A stretch of 64,000 nt of DNA from Aquabacterium sp. J223 (GCF_024666615.1 NZ_CP088297.1:1674001-1738000), one strand, 5' to 3'; counted from the first letter of the stretch, positions 35,704-44,816 are shown. Notes: generated by a model from the letters alone, not told the origin. Made by a program: numbers and translations.

Positions 35704-38700
35704 ATGCGCCTGAACCAGATCAAGCTGTCCGGCTTCAAGTCCTTCGCGGAGCCGACCACCTTCCAGCTGCCCGGCCAACTGGTCGGCGTGGTGGGCCCCA
35801 ACGGCTGCGGCAAGTCCAACATCATGGACGCGGTGCGCTGGGTGCTGGGCGAGAGCAAGGCCAGCGAGCTGCGCGGCGAGTCGATGCAGGACGTCATCTT
35901 CAACGGCAGCGGCAACCGCAAGCCGGCCGGCCGCGCCAGCGTGGAGCTGGTCTTCGACAACACCGCCGCCCGCGCCGGCGGCCAGTGGAACCAGTTCACC
36001 GAGATCGCGGTGAAGCGGGTGCTGACCCGCGACGGCACCAGCAGCTACTACATCAACAACCAGCCGGTGCGCCGCCGCGACGTGCAGGACGTGTTCCTCG
36101 GCACCGGCCTGGGTCCGCGGGCCTACGCCATCATCGGCCAGGGCACCATCAGCCGCATCATCGAGTCGCGGCCGGAGGAGCTGCGGCTGTTCCTCGAAGA
36201 GGCCGCCGGCGTCTCCAAGTACAAGGAGCGGCGCCGCGAGACCGAGCACCGGCTGAAGGACACGCGCGAGAACCTGACCCGCGTCGAGGACATCCTGCGC
36301 GAGCTCAACGCCAACCTCGAGAAGCTGGAGAAGCAGGCCGAGGTGGCCAGCCGCTTCCACGCCCTGCAGGCGCAGGGCACCACCAGGCTGCACCAGCTGT
36401 GGTTCCTCAAGCACCGCGACGCGGCGACGGAGGAGCAGCGCGTCAAGCAGGCCGTGCTGGAAGCGCAGACCGCGCTGGAGGAGCGCACCGCCGCGCTGCG
36501 CCATGTCGAGGCCGAGCTGGAGACCATCCGCCAGGCCCACTACGCCGCCAGCGACGGGCTGCACGCGGCGCAGGGCGCGCTGGGCGAGGCGGCGCTGGAG
36601 GTCAGCCGGCTGGAGGAGCGCATCCGCTACGTGGTCGAGGGCCGGCAGCGCGCGCAACAGCGGCTGGCCGACCTGGAGCGCCAGGTCGCCCAGTGGGACG
36701 ACCGCCACGCGCAGGCCGCCGACGAACTGGAACAGCTGGCCGCCGGCATGGCGGAGGCCGAGGCCCAGTCCGAGGTGCTGGCCGCGCAGGCCGAGGAGCA
36801 GGCCGGCCAAGGGCCGGCGCTGGAGGACGCGCTGCGCGCCGCGCAGGGCCGCGCCAACGAGCAGCGCGGCGCCGTCGGCCAGGTGCAGCAGCAGATCCAG
36901 CTGCTGGCCGCCGAGTCGCGCAACCTCGACGAGCAGGCCCGCGCGCTGAACCAGCGCCACGACCGGCTGAGCGCCGAACGCAAGGGCCTGGCGCTGCCCG
37001 ACGAACACCGCCTGGCCGAGCTGAAGCACCAGAGCGCCGAGGCCGACGAGGCCCGCGCCGTCGCCGACGAACGGCTGCACGAGCTGAGCGAGCAGCTGCC
37101 CCAGCTGGACGAACAGCGCCGGGCGAAGCAGGACGAGGCCCAGCGCGAAGCCGCCAAGGCCAGCGACATCACGGCCCGCCTGGAGGCGCTGCGCGCGCTG
37201 CAGGCCAAGGTGCAAACCGAGGGCAAGCTCAAGCCCTGGCTGCAGCGCCACGGCCTGGACGGTCTGTCGGCGCTGTGGACGCAGCTGCACATCCAGCCCG
37301 GCTGGGAGACGGCGCTGGAGGCCGCGCTGCGCGAGCGGCTGGGCGCTCTTCAGGTCGGCCGGCTGGAGACGGTGAAGGCCTTCGCTGCCGACGCGCCGCC
37401 GGCCAAGCTGGCCTTCTACACGCCCCCGGCGGCCGGCCAGCCGCCGGCGCCGGCCAAGCACCCCAAGCTGGCCGACCTGCTGCGGCTGGAACACCCGGCC
37501 GACGTGGCCGGCCTGAAGGCGCTGCTCAACGACTGGCTGGAAGGCGTCTACACCGCCGACAGCCTGGACGCCGCGCTGGCCGCCCGCGCCGGCCTGGCCC
37601 ACGGCGAGCTGCTGATGACCCGCGAGGGCCATGCGGTCAGCGCCTATGCGGTGAGCTTCCACGCGCCCGACAGCGAGCAGGACGGCCTGCTGCAGCGCGC
37701 GCAGGAGATCGAGAACCTCGTGCTGCAGCAGCGCGGCCAGGCGCTGATCGCCGACGAGGCGCGAGCCGCGGCCATCCGCGCCGAGGCCGCCTACACCGAG
37801 GCCAGCGGCCGCCTGACCGGCCTGCGCCGCGAGGCCGCCGAGGCGCAGACCCGCGCCCACCAGCTGCACGTCGAACTGCTGCGCCTGACCCAGCAGGCCG
37901 AGGCCGCCACCGGCCAGCGCGCCCGGCTGGACGAGGAACTGGCCGAGATCGACGCGCAGCTCGAGGCGATCCAGGAGCGCCGCGCCACCGGCGAGGCCCG
38001 CTTCGAAGAGCTGGACCTGGCGCTGGCCACCACCCAGGAGCGCCACGCCGAGCTGGAGGAGGACGTCATCGCCGCCGAACGCCGGCTCGCCGACGCCCGC
38101 GAGCAGCTGCGCGCGCTGGAGCGCCAGGCGCAGGAGGCGCAGTTCGGCGCCCGCGCGCTGGCCGCCCGCCGCGGCGAACTGCAGCGGGCGATCGAGACCG
38201 CCGAGCAGCAGCGCGCCGACGCCGGCCGCCAGCGCGAGCAGCTGCAGGCCGAGCTGGCCACCTTCGACGAGGCGACGGTGGGCACCGGCCTGCAGGAGGC
38301 GCTGGCGCTGAAGGCCGAGCGCGAGGCCGCGCTGGCCGCCGTGCGCAACGAGTACGAGGACCTCAGCACCAAGCTGCGCGCCGCCGACGAGCAGCGCATG
38401 ACCGAGGAGCGCGCGCTGCAGCCGCTGCGCGACCGCATCACCCAGCTGCAGCTGGAGCAGCAGGCGGCGTCGCTGGGCGGCGCGCAGTACCTGGAGCAGC
38501 TGACGACGGCCGAGGTCGACCTCGCCGCGCTGGCGCAGTCGATCGAGGACGGCCACGTGCGGCTGCACGGCCTGCAGAGCGAGATCGACCGCATCAACCG
38601 CGAGATCGCGGCGCTCGGCGCGGTGAACCTGGCCGCGCTCGACGAGCTGACGACCTCGCGCGAGCGCAAGACCTTCCTCGACGCGCAGAACGCCGACCTG

Positions 38701-39231
38701 CTGGAGGCCATCACCACGCTGGAAGGCGCCATCCACAAGATCGACCTGGAGACGCGCGACCTGCTGGGCAGCACCTTCAACCAGGTCAACGAGCACTTCG
38801 GCCGCATGTTCCCCAGCCTGTTCGGCGGCGGGCAGGCCAAGCTGGTGATGACCGGCGACGAGATCCTCGACGCCGGCGTGCAGGTGATGGCGCAGCCGCC
38901 GGGCAAGAAGAACTCGACCATCCACCTGCTGTCCGGCGGCGAGAAGGCGCTCACCGCCATCGCGCTGGTGTTCGCCATCTTCCAGCTCAACCCGGCGCCG
39001 TTCTGCCTGCTCGACGAGGTGGACGCGCCGCTGGACGACGCCAACACCGAGCGCTACGCCCGCCTGGTCACCGAGATGAGCGCCAGCACGCAGTTCCTCT
39101 TCATCAGCCACAACAAGATCGCCATGGAGATGGCGCGCCAGCTCATCGGCGTGACCATGCAGGAGCAGGGCGTCAGCCGCATCGTGGCGGTGGACATGGA
39201 CGCGGCCCTGAGCATGGCGGAAGCCGCATGA
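35704..39231 (+). CDS. smc: Chromosome segregation ATPase SMC
   Basis: 1175 residues, normal SMC length. The N-terminal ATPase half has Walker A (LVGVVGPNGCGKSNIMDAV, about residues 25-43) and the family segment GQGTISRIIESRPEELR. A long coiled coil (about 170-500) leads to the hinge (WLQRHGLDGLSALWTQLHI onward, to about 660), then a return coiled coil. The C-terminal half has the ABC signature LLSGGEKALTAIALVFAIF and Walker B FCLLDEVDAPLDDANTERY. It entraps DNA for chromosome organisation and segregation. ScpA/ScpB are not in the window. Its stop overlaps the zipA start. Confidence 0.98.
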   Translation: MRLNQIKLSGFKSFAEPTTFQLPGQLVGVVGPNGCGKSNIMDAVRWVLGESKASELRGESMQDVIFNGSGNRKPAGRASVELVFDNTAARAGGQWNQFTEIAVKRVLTRDGTSSYYINNQPVRRRDVQDVFLGTGLGPRAYAIIGQGTISRIIESRPEELRLFLEEAAGVSKYKERRRETEHRLKDTRENLTRVEDILRELNANLEKLEKQAEVASRFHALQAQGTTRLHQLWFLKHRDAATEEQRVKQAVLEAQTALEERTAALRHVEAELETIRQAHYAASDGLHAAQGALGEAALEVSRLEERIRYVVEGRQRAQQRLADLERQVAQWDDRHAQAADELEQLAAGMAEAEAQSEVLAAQAEEQAGQGPALEDALRAAQGRANEQRGAVGQVQQQIQLLAAESRNLDEQARALNQRHDRLSAERKGLALPDEHRLAELKHQSAEADEARAVADERLHELSEQLPQLDEQRRAKQDEAQREAAKASDITARLEALRALQAKVQTEGKLKPWLQRHGLDGLSALWTQLHIQPGWETALEAALRERLGALQVGRLETVKAFAADAPPAKLAFYTPPAAGQPPAPAKHPKLADLLRLEHPADVAGLKALLNDWLEGVYTADSLDAALAARAGLAHGELLMTREGHAVSAYAVSFHAPDSEQDGLLQRAQEIENLVLQQRGQALIADEARAAAIRAEAAYTEASGRLTGLRREAAEAQTRAHQLHVELLRLTQQAEAATGQRARLDEELAEIDAQLEAIQERRATGEARFEELDLALATTQERHAELEEDVIAAERRLADAREQLRALERQAQEAQFGARALAARRGELQRAIETAEQQRADAGRQREQLQAELATFDEATVGTGLQEALALKAEREAALAAVRNEYEDLSTKLRAADEQRMTEERALQPLRDRITQLQLEQQAASLGGAQYLEQLTTAEVDLAALAQSIEDGHVRLHGLQSEIDRINREIAALGAVNLAALDELTTSRERKTFLDAQNADLLEAITTLEGAIHKIDLETRDLLGSTFNQVNEHFGRMFPSLFGGGQAKLVMTGDEILDAGVQVMAQPPGKKNSTIHLLSGGEKALTAIALVFAIFQLNPAPFCLLDEVDAPLDDANTERYARLVTEMSASTQFLFISHNKIAMEMARQLIGVTMQEQGVSRIVAVDMDAALSMAEAA

Positions 39232-40313
39232 ACGGTGACCTGACGCTCTGGCTGGCGGTGGTGGCGGCCGCGGTGATCATGGTGCTGGCGGTGCAGGGGG
39301 TGGTCGCCTCGCGGCGCGCGCAGCCGAAGCGGGCCGCCGATGCGGCGCGGGTCGAGCCCTCCCTCGGTGGGCCACCGCCCGGCGTCGGCGCACCGCTCGC
39401 CGAGGCGGCACCGGTCGGCGACGAGGCGGTCGTGCCGGACAGCGTCGGTGACGCCGCCGCCGCCCTGCCCGCCGCCCCGGCCCCGCGCCGGCCGGCACGG
39501 CTCGACCCGCTGATCGACGCGCTGGCGCCGCTGACGGTGGAGCAGCCGGTCACCGGCGAGCTGGCGCTGATGCACCTGCCCGCCAGCCGCCGCGCCGGCA
39601 CCAAGCCCTACGCCATCGAGGGCCTGAACGTGGACACGCAGGCCTGGGAGCCGCCCGCGCCCGGCCAGCGCTACGCCGAGTTCCAGGCCGGCGTGCAGCT
39701 GGCCAACCGGCACGGCGCGCTCAACGAGATCGAGTTCTCCGAGTTCGTGCAGAAGGTGCAGGGCTTCGCCGAGGCCATCGGCGCCTTCGTCCAGTTCCCC
39801 GACATGCTCGACGAGGTGGCCCGCGCCCGCGAGCTCGACGCCTTCGCCAACACGCACGACGCGCAGCTGGCGGTGCACCTGAAGGCGCGGTCGGCCGCCT
39901 GGTCGGTGGGCTACATCCAGCAGTGCGCGCTGCAGCGGGGCTTCGTGCCCGGCTCGGTGCCGGGCCGGCTGGTGCTGCCGGGGGCGGAGGAGGGCGCGCC
40001 GCCGGTGCTGGTGCTGTCCTTCGACGCCCAGGCCGCCCTGGCCGAGGACCCCAACGAGGCCGCCCTGCGCACGCTCACGCTGTCGCTGGACGTGCCGCAG
40101 ACCGCCGAGGCCGCCGAGCCCTTCACTGCCTGGCAGGACGCCGCCCGCCACCTGGCCGCCGACATGGACGCCCTGCTCGTCGACGACCAGGGCCAGCCGA
40201 TCACCCTCGGCGCCTTCGCCGCCATCGGCCGCGAACTGCAGGGCCTGTACGCCCGGCTCGCCGAACGCGACCTGGCGGCGGGCTCGGTGACGGCGAGGCG
40301 GGTGTTCAGCTGA
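39228..40313 (+). CDS. zipA: Cell division protein ZipA
   Basis: 361 residues with the ATG overlapping the smc stop. A single N-terminal membrane anchor (LWLAVVAAAVIMVLAVQGVV) is followed by a Pro/Ala-rich linker. The C-terminal FtsZ-binding domain runs from about residue 200 (EIEFSEFVQKVQGFAEAIG; FANTHDAQLAVHLKARSAAW; VLVLSFDAQAALAEDPNEA). ZipA tethers FtsZ to the membrane at the division site. In other betaproteobacteria smc-zipA is usually followed by ligA; here vapBC and other genes follow instead. Confidence 0.93.
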   Translation: MNGDLTLWLAVVAAAVIMVLAVQGVVASRRAQPKRAADAARVEPSLGGPPPGVGAPLAEAAPVGDEAVVPDSVGDAAAALPAAPAPRRPARLDPLIDALAPLTVEQPVTGELALMHLPASRRAGTKPYAIEGLNVDTQAWEPPAPGQRYAEFQAGVQLANRHGALNEIEFSEFVQKVQGFAEAIGAFVQFPDMLDEVARARELDAFANTHDAQLAVHLKARSAAWSVGYIQQCALQRGFVPGSVPGRLVLPGAEEGAPPVLVLSFDAQAALAEDPNEAALRTLTLSLDVPQTAEAAEPFTAWQDAARHLAADMDALLVDDQGQPITLGAFAAIGRELQGLYARLAERDLAAGSVTARRVFS

Positions 40314-40351
40314 GCGGGCGTCGGCGCACGGAGCATCCCCCGGCCGGCTGC

Positions 40352-40378
40352 TATGATGCGGTCGCATCAACGCATCAT
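40352..40378 (+). promoter_or_regulatory. Probable vapBC promoter/operator palindrome
   Basis: ATGATGCG (40353-40360) and CGCATCAT (40371-40378) are perfect 8-bp inverted arms with a 10-nt spacer. An extra CGCATC copy (40363-40368) lies inside, giving three half-sites. TATGAT at 40352-40357 overlaps the left arm and resembles a -10 box. The site ends 13 nt before the antitoxin ATG, as expected for an operator bound by the ribbon-helix-helix antitoxin alone or with its toxin. Confidence 0.6.
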
Positions 40379-40391
40379 TTTTGCCGATACC

Positions 40392-40634
40392 ATGCGCACC
40401 ACACTGGACATCGACGAGGACGTTCTGCTGGCAGCCAAGGCGCATGCGGCGTTGGAGCGTCGCTCGGTCGGCGCGGTGATCTCGTCCCTCGCGCGCGAGT
40501 CGCTGCAGCGCCCCGTCGCACCGGCCCGGCGTTCGGCTTCGCGCAAGGGCGGCCGCTTCGCGGTGCTGCCGCAGCGGGACGAAGTCGTCACCGTCGAGCA
40601 CGTGCGCAACCTGCAGGACGCCGAGGGCGTCTGA
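40392..40634 (+). CDS. vapB: VapB-like ribbon-helix-helix antitoxin
   Basis: 80 residues. The N-terminus MRTTLDIDEDVLLAAKAHAA and following RRSVGAVISSLARESLQ fit an RHH DNA-binding domain. The C-terminal part (GGRFAVLPQRDEVVTVEHVR) would cover the toxin active site. The ATG at 40392 is preferred over the upstream in-frame ATG at 40353, which lies in the operator. The toxin gene starts 16 nt downstream. Autoregulation through the palindrome at 40353-40378 is likely. Confidence 0.85.
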   Translation: MRTTLDIDEDVLLAAKAHAALERRSVGAVISSLARESLQRPVAPARRSASRKGGRFAVLPQRDEVVTVEHVRNLQDAEGV

Positions 40635-40650
40635 CGACAGGCGTCGACCG

Positions 40651-41091
40651 GTGGCCGGCGTGCGCACGCTGCTCGATGTCAACGTGCTGATCGCGCTGCT
40701 TGACGACGCCCACGTCTTCTCGCGTCGAGCCAACCAATGGCTGGAAGCGGCCCCGCGGCGCATCGCCACCTGCCCCATCGTCGAGAACGGCGTGGTGCGC
40801 ATCATGAGTTCGCCCGCCTACTCGACGACGCACCGCGCCACCCCGGCGCAAGTGGCTGACGGACTGAAGGCGCTGACGCAGGCCGTGGACCACGAGTTCT
40901 GGCCCGACGACGTCTCGCTGCTGGATGAGTCGGTGATCGACGTCGGCCGCCTGCACGGCCACCGGCAGATCACGGACGCCTACCTGCTGGCCCTGGCGGT
41001 GCGCCACGAGGGGGCGCTTGCCTCCTTTGACGCCGGGGTGCCGCTGTCCGCCGTGCATGGCGCGGCCAAGCGGCACCTGCCGGCGCTGTGA
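40651..41091 (+). CDS. vapC: VapC-like PIN-domain toxin ribonuclease
   Basis: 146 residues from a GTG start. PIN-domain acidic residues are visible: Asp in RTLLDVNVLIALLDDAH, Glu in ATCPIVENGVVRIMSSP, and Asp in QITDAYLLALAVRHEG and LASFDAGVPLSAVHG. Such toxins cut specific RNAs, often tRNA or rRNA, and are held inactive by the cognate VapB. The TTHRATPAQ insert and H..FWPDDVSL segment match the branch common in proteobacterial chromosomes. The gene looks complete. Confidence 0.88.
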   Translation: MAGVRTLLDVNVLIALLDDAHVFSRRANQWLEAAPRRIATCPIVENGVVRIMSSPAYSTTHRATPAQVADGLKALTQAVDHEFWPDDVSLLDESVIDVGRLHGHRQITDAYLLALAVRHEGALASFDAGVPLSAVHGAAKRHLPAL

Positions 41092-41101
41092 AGCAGACGG
41101 C

Positions 41102-42517
41102 TCAGGCCAACCGCCCGATGCGCTGCAGCCAGAGCGCCGTCAGCGGCGTGCCGGCCTTGGCCGGGAAGCGCTCGTGCAGCACGTGCCGCGCCAGCGCGCG
41201 GTCACCGGCGCGCACCGCCGCGTCGAGCAGCGTCAGCGTGAGCAGGTCGCGCTGCGCGTGGCTGCCGCCGAAGCCGTGGGCCCGGTCGCGGCACCGCAGC
41301 AGCCCTCGCGCCGCGTCGGACCAGCGGCCGCTGGCGTGGTCGGTGAAGGCCAGCGCCAGCGGCAGTCCGACCTCGGCCGACATGCGCCGGTTGGTCGGGC
41401 CGCCGCTGGCCGGTGAACGAAGCGCGTCGAGGAGCGAGTCGCCGGCCGATTGCAGCGCGGCCACGTCCCCGGCGCCGGCCAGCGCGATGAGCGCGTGCAG
41501 GTCGTTGAAGGCGTAGAAGCCGGCGTCCGGCGCCTGCGTGGACCAGGTGCGCCGCAGCGCGTCGAAGCGGCTGGCGACGTCCACCCCCAGCAGCTTCAGC
41601 CGCCAGAGGACCGCGGTGCCGTCGACCCGCTGCAGCGCCATGTCGGTGGCGGGGGCGAGGTGTGCGTCGTAGGTGGCCAGGGCGCCCTCGGTGTCCAGCG
41701 CTTCCATCTGGAACAGGGCGGCATGGAACCACTGGTGGAAGGCGAAGCCGTTGTCCACCGCCCAGTCGGCGTGGCGCGAGCGCAGCCATCGCGCGCCGTC
41801 GTGGTGCCGGCCCTGCATCTCGAAGACATGGGTCACCGCATGCACCGCCCAGGGGTCGCGGGGGTTCACCGCCAGCGCGGCACGGCCGGCGTCCTCGGCC
41901 TGCGCGTGGTGCCCGCTTTCCTCCAGGCCGAAGGCCAGCATGCCGAGCACGAAGCCCCGCAGCGGCAGGCCGTCGGCCCAGTGCGGCAGCACCCGCTGCG
42001 GCCGCCGCTTCAGGTTCAGCGCATCGCCGCGGTAGAAGTCGAACAGGTGGGCGAAGAGCAGGGCGGCCACGTCCAGCGGCCAGCGCACGAGGATGGCCTC
42101 CCAGGCGTCGCACGCGGCCTCCCAGTCGCCGGCGGCCGCGGCGGCGGCGGCGTGGGCGTGCGCGCGCTCGCGTTCGGTGCCCCGTGCCGCCGCCTCGGCG
42201 CCGCCGCGCAGGAGTTGGCGCGCCTGCAGGGTCGGGCCGTGTTCGCCCATCGTCAGCAGCAGGCCCGCCTTCAGCGTGGTGGGCAGGGCCCAGCCGGGGT
42301 CCTCGGCGGTGGCGGCGTCCAGGGCGGCGAGCGGGTCGCCGAAGTAGGACAGCATGGCCTGCAGCGCCGCCTCGAGGTGGTCGACGGCGGCCTGCGACCG
42401 GGTGCCGACGGCCAGGCCGCGGGCGTCGGTGCGGCAGGGTCTCGCGGTCCTGCTGGTCCTGCTGGTGGTGCTGGTGGTGTCGTCGTCGACGGCGGCGTCC
42501 ATGGCGTTCCTCTTCAT
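41102..42517 (-). CDS. TTC38-like tetratricopeptide protein
   Basis: 471 residues from MKRNAMDAAVDDDTT, or 466 from the inner ATG at 42502. The N-terminus is Thr/Arg-rich. Family hallmarks are HLFDFYRGDALNLKRRPQRV, LGMLAFGLEESGHHAQAED, DPWAVHAVTHVFEMQGRHH and VDNGFAFHQWFHAALFQME. TPR-like helical repeats fill the protein. The family function is unknown; it is soluble, and no catalytic motif is obvious beyond the conserved His-rich helices. It is divergent from a GlxA-type regulator across 75 bp, so that regulator may control it. Confidence 0.85.
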   Translation of the reverse strand: MKRNAMDAAVDDDTTSTTSRTSRTARPCRTDARGLAVGTRSQAAVDHLEAALQAMLSYFGDPLAALDAATAEDPGWALPTTLKAGLLLTMGEHGPTLQARQLLRGGAEAAARGTERERAHAHAAAAAAAGDWEAACDAWEAILVRWPLDVAALLFAHLFDFYRGDALNLKRRPQRVLPHWADGLPLRGFVLGMLAFGLEESGHHAQAEDAGRAALAVNPRDPWAVHAVTHVFEMQGRHHDGARWLRSRHADWAVDNGFAFHQWFHAALFQMEALDTEGALATYDAHLAPATDMALQRVDGTAVLWRLKLLGVDVASRFDALRRTWSTQAPDAGFYAFNDLHALIALAGAGDVAALQSAGDSLLDALRSPASGGPTNRRMSAEVGLPLALAFTDHASGRWSDAARGLLRCRDRAHGFGGSHAQRDLLTLTLLDAAVRAGDRALARHVLHERFPAKAGTPLTALWLQRIGRLA

Positions 42518-42592
42518 AATCGTTCGGGGTCGCCAATGTCCCGCCACGCCCGCGGCGTCGCCAGGGCCGTTCATGCAAGGGAGCGGACGATC

Positions 42593-43636
42593 GTGCCAAA
42601 ACGACCGGAGCCCATCACCGTCGCCCTGCTGGCCACGCCGGAGGTGTCGGCCGCCACGCTGTTCGGCTTCTACGACGTGCTGGCCGGCACCCGGCGCGAC
42701 TGGGAGGTGCTGCACGGCCGCGAGCCGGTGGCGTCGCCGTTCCGGCCGCTGGTCGTCAGCCGCGACGGCCAGCCCTTCGCCGCCGGCAACGGCGTGCGCA
42801 TCGCGCCGGACGCCGCGCTGCGCGACTGCCCGGCGCCGGACATCGCCATCGTCACCGACCTGATGATCGCCCCCGGCGCCGCGGTGGGCGACCGCTACGA
42901 CGACGAGGTGCGCTGGCTGCGCGCCGCCTGGGAGGCCGGCGCCACGCTGTGCTCGGCCTGTTCCGGCGCCCTGCTGCTGGCCCGCACCGGCCTGCTCGAA
43001 GGCTACGACGCCACCTCGCACTGGGCCTACTGCGATGCGCTGGCGCGCGAGCACCCGCGCACCCGTTGGCAGGCCGAGCGCGGCCTGGTGGCGGCCGGGC
43101 CGGGGCAGCGCTTGCTGATGGCCGGCAGCGGCGCCGCCTGGCACCTGCTGGCGCTGGCCGTCATCGCCCGCTTCGCCTCGCCGCAGGAGGCCATGCAGGT
43201 GGCGCGGGTCAACCTGCTCGGCGGCGCCGACGCCAACGCGACGGCCTACGCCTCGCTGACCCACGGCCAGCGACCCGACGACCCGGTGGTCGCCCGCTGC
43301 CAGGTGTGGGCGGCGTCGGGTTATGCGGCCGAGAACCCGGTGCGCCGCATGGTCGAGCTGTCCGGGCTGCCGGAACGCACCTTCAAGCGGCGCTTCACGC
43401 TGGCCACCGGCATGAGCCCGATGGAGTACCTGCACACCGTGCGGCTGGAAGAGGCGAAACAGCTGCTCGAATCCACCGACCTGCCGGTGGAGGCCATCGC
43501 CGTCGAGGTGGGCTACCAGGACGCCAGCTTCTTCGGCCGGCTGTTCCGCCGCAAGGTGGCGCTGACGCCGGCACAGTACCGGCGCCGCTTCGGTGCGTTG
43601 AGCCAGCAGTTGCGGCGGGTGGCGGAACCCGCCTGA
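42593..43636 (+). CDS. GlxA-family AraC transcriptional regulator (DJ-1/PfpI-like sensor domain)
   Basis: 347 residues from the GTG at 42593, chosen for the AAGGGAG site 8 nt upstream; an in-frame ATG at 42537 would add 19 residues. The N-terminal half is DJ-1/PfpI-like (ITVALLATPEVSAATLFGF; CSACSGALLLARTGLLEG with the elbow cysteine; ATSHWAYCDALAREHPRTRW). The C-terminal AraC HTH pair is ENPVRRMVELSGLPERTFKR and AIAVEVGYQDASFFGRLFRR. The domain combination matches regulators of amine, choline or carnitine catabolism, but the ligand is unknown. The likely target is the divergent TTC38-like gene. Confidence 0.9.
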   Translation: MPKRPEPITVALLATPEVSAATLFGFYDVLAGTRRDWEVLHGREPVASPFRPLVVSRDGQPFAAGNGVRIAPDAALRDCPAPDIAIVTDLMIAPGAAVGDRYDDEVRWLRAAWEAGATLCSACSGALLLARTGLLEGYDATSHWAYCDALAREHPRTRWQAERGLVAAGPGQRLLMAGSGAAWHLLALAVIARFASPQEAMQVARVNLLGGADANATAYASLTHGQRPDDPVVARCQVWAASGYAAENPVRRMVELSGLPERTFKRRFTLATGMSPMEYLHTVRLEEAKQLLESTDLPVEAIAVEVGYQDASFFGRLFRRKVALTPAQYRRRFGALSQQLRRVAEPA

Positions 43637-43652
43637 CGCGGCGGCGCCGCGC

Positions 43653-43799
43653 TCAGGCCTTGTGCTTCAGCTTGCCCTTGGGCAGCACCGTCGTGACCGG
43701 CGGCATCGGCCGGTCGGCGCCGCCGGCTTCCTTCACCGGGCCGCTGTCCTTCTTCGGCTTCTTCACCATCTTGTTGCTGCGCTGTTCGCCTTTTGCCAT
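43653..43799 (-). CDS. Small basic conserved protein (48 residues)
   Basis: 48 residues, MAKGEQRSNKMVKKPKKDSG followed by a Pro/Val-rich middle and the tail PKGKLKHKA. GAGGAG lies about 6 nt before the ATG, so it is well set for translation. Ten lysines in 48 residues, with no hydrophobic core, suggest a disordered RNA- or DNA-associated peptide. I recall similar MAKG...N(K/R)..KKPKK proteins in many proteobacteria without a known role. It is convergent with the GlxA regulator. Confidence 0.75.
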   Translation of the reverse strand: MAKGEQRSNKMVKKPKKDSGPVKEAGGADRPMPPVTTVLPKGKLKHKA

Positions 43800-43880
43800 G
43801 GGATGCTCCTCGTGGTGAAGGCACTGTAGCGCCTGCCCGCGCCCCCGGGCCCGCCCCGGCGCCGGGGCGGGCACGGGAAC

Positions 43881-44816
43881 GTGGGTTGCGTGTCGTCCTC
43901 CGTGCTCGCCCGCCCGCTGCTCCTTCCCATCGACCGCGCCTACGCCCGCTTCCTGCAGCCGGCCGGCACGCCCACGGTCGACTTCGCCGAGCCGCGGGGC
44001 GAGCCGGCGCTGTGCCCGGCCGACGGCGTCAGCTGGCGGGTCTGCAAGAACCCGGTGACGCTGACGGTCGGCGGCATCGCGGCCGTGCTGCTGGAGCTGG
44101 CCGAGCCGCGGGTGCGCAGCGGCGTGTGGGGCCACAGCAATTTCCGCGACGCGCCGGTGCGGCGGCTGCAGCGCACCGGCCTGGCCACGCTGGTCACGGT
44201 GTACGGGCCGCGCTCGCGGGCGCTGCGCCTGGTCGACGCCGTGCACCGCGCCCATGCGACGGTGCGCGGCATCACCCCCGACGGCATCGCCTACGACGCC
44301 CGCGAGCCCGAACTGCTCGACTGGGTGCAGGCCACCGCGGCCATCGGCTTCGTCGACGCCTGGCAACGCTGGGTGCGGCCGCTGTCGGCCGCCGAGCGCG
44401 ACCGCTACCTGGCCGAAGGCGCACCCGCGGCGCGGTTGTACGGCGCCACGGCGGTGCTGTCGTGCGAGGCCGACTGGCCGGCGCTGCTCGACCGCATGCT
44501 GCCGCGGCTGCGGCCCTCGCCGGTGCTGCACGAGTTCCTCGCCATCCTGCGCGCCGCGCCGCTGCTGCCGGCGCCGCTGAAGCCCCTGCAGTCGCTGCTG
44601 ATCCAGGGGGCGCTGCAGCAGGTGCCGGCCGAGGTCCGGCGGCGCACCGGGCTCCAGGCGCCGGCGATGGGCCGCGGCGCCGAGCGCCTCCTGCGCGGGC
44701 TGGCGCGCACGGCCGATCGGCTGTGCCTGCCGTCCAGCCCGCCGGTGCAGGCCTGCCGCCGGCTCGGCCTGCCGGCGACGCACCTCTATCCCGGCGTGCG
44801 AGGGAGCGAGCCGTGA
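43881..44816 (+). CDS. MpaB/latex-clearing-protein-like (DUF2236) protein
   Basis: 311 residues from GTG 43881; a second in-frame GTG at 43890 is possible and no strong ribosome site marks either. The DUF2236 core is visible as VWGHSNFRDAPVRRLQRT, RLVDAVHRAHATVRG, YDAREPELLDWVQATAAIGF and LRAAPLLPAPLKPLQSLL. Family members include the rubber oxygenase Lcp and fungal MpaB, which bind haem through conserved His and act on hydrophobic chains; the His in DAVHRAHATV fits this. The substrate here is unknown. The stop overlaps the GTG of the App1-like gene, so the two are translationally coupled. Confidence 0.82.
   Translation: MGCVSSSVLARPLLLPIDRAYARFLQPAGTPTVDFAEPRGEPALCPADGVSWRVCKNPVTLTVGGIAAVLLELAEPRVRSGVWGHSNFRDAPVRRLQRTGLATLVTVYGPRSRALRLVDAVHRAHATVRGITPDGIAYDAREPELLDWVQATAAIGFVDAWQRWVRPLSAAERDRYLAEGAPAARLYGATAVLSCEADWPALLDRMLPRLRPSPVLHEFLAILRAAPLLPAPLKPLQSLLIQGALQQVPAEVRRRTGLQAPAMGRGAERLLRGLARTADRLCLPSSPPVQACRRLGLPATHLYPGVRGSEP

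Noticed and set aside
34720..39111. A very long open frame (over 1400 codons) antisense to smc
   Set aside because: High-GC codon bias keeps the opposite strand open; the composition is repetitive Leu/Gln/Arg/Gly and smc on the plus strand is unmistakable.
34722..39227. Plus-strand open frame running through opgC and smc into zipA
   Set aside because: Only the zipA part (from 39228) has family sequence; the rest is an Arg/Ala/Gly-rich out-of-frame shadow.
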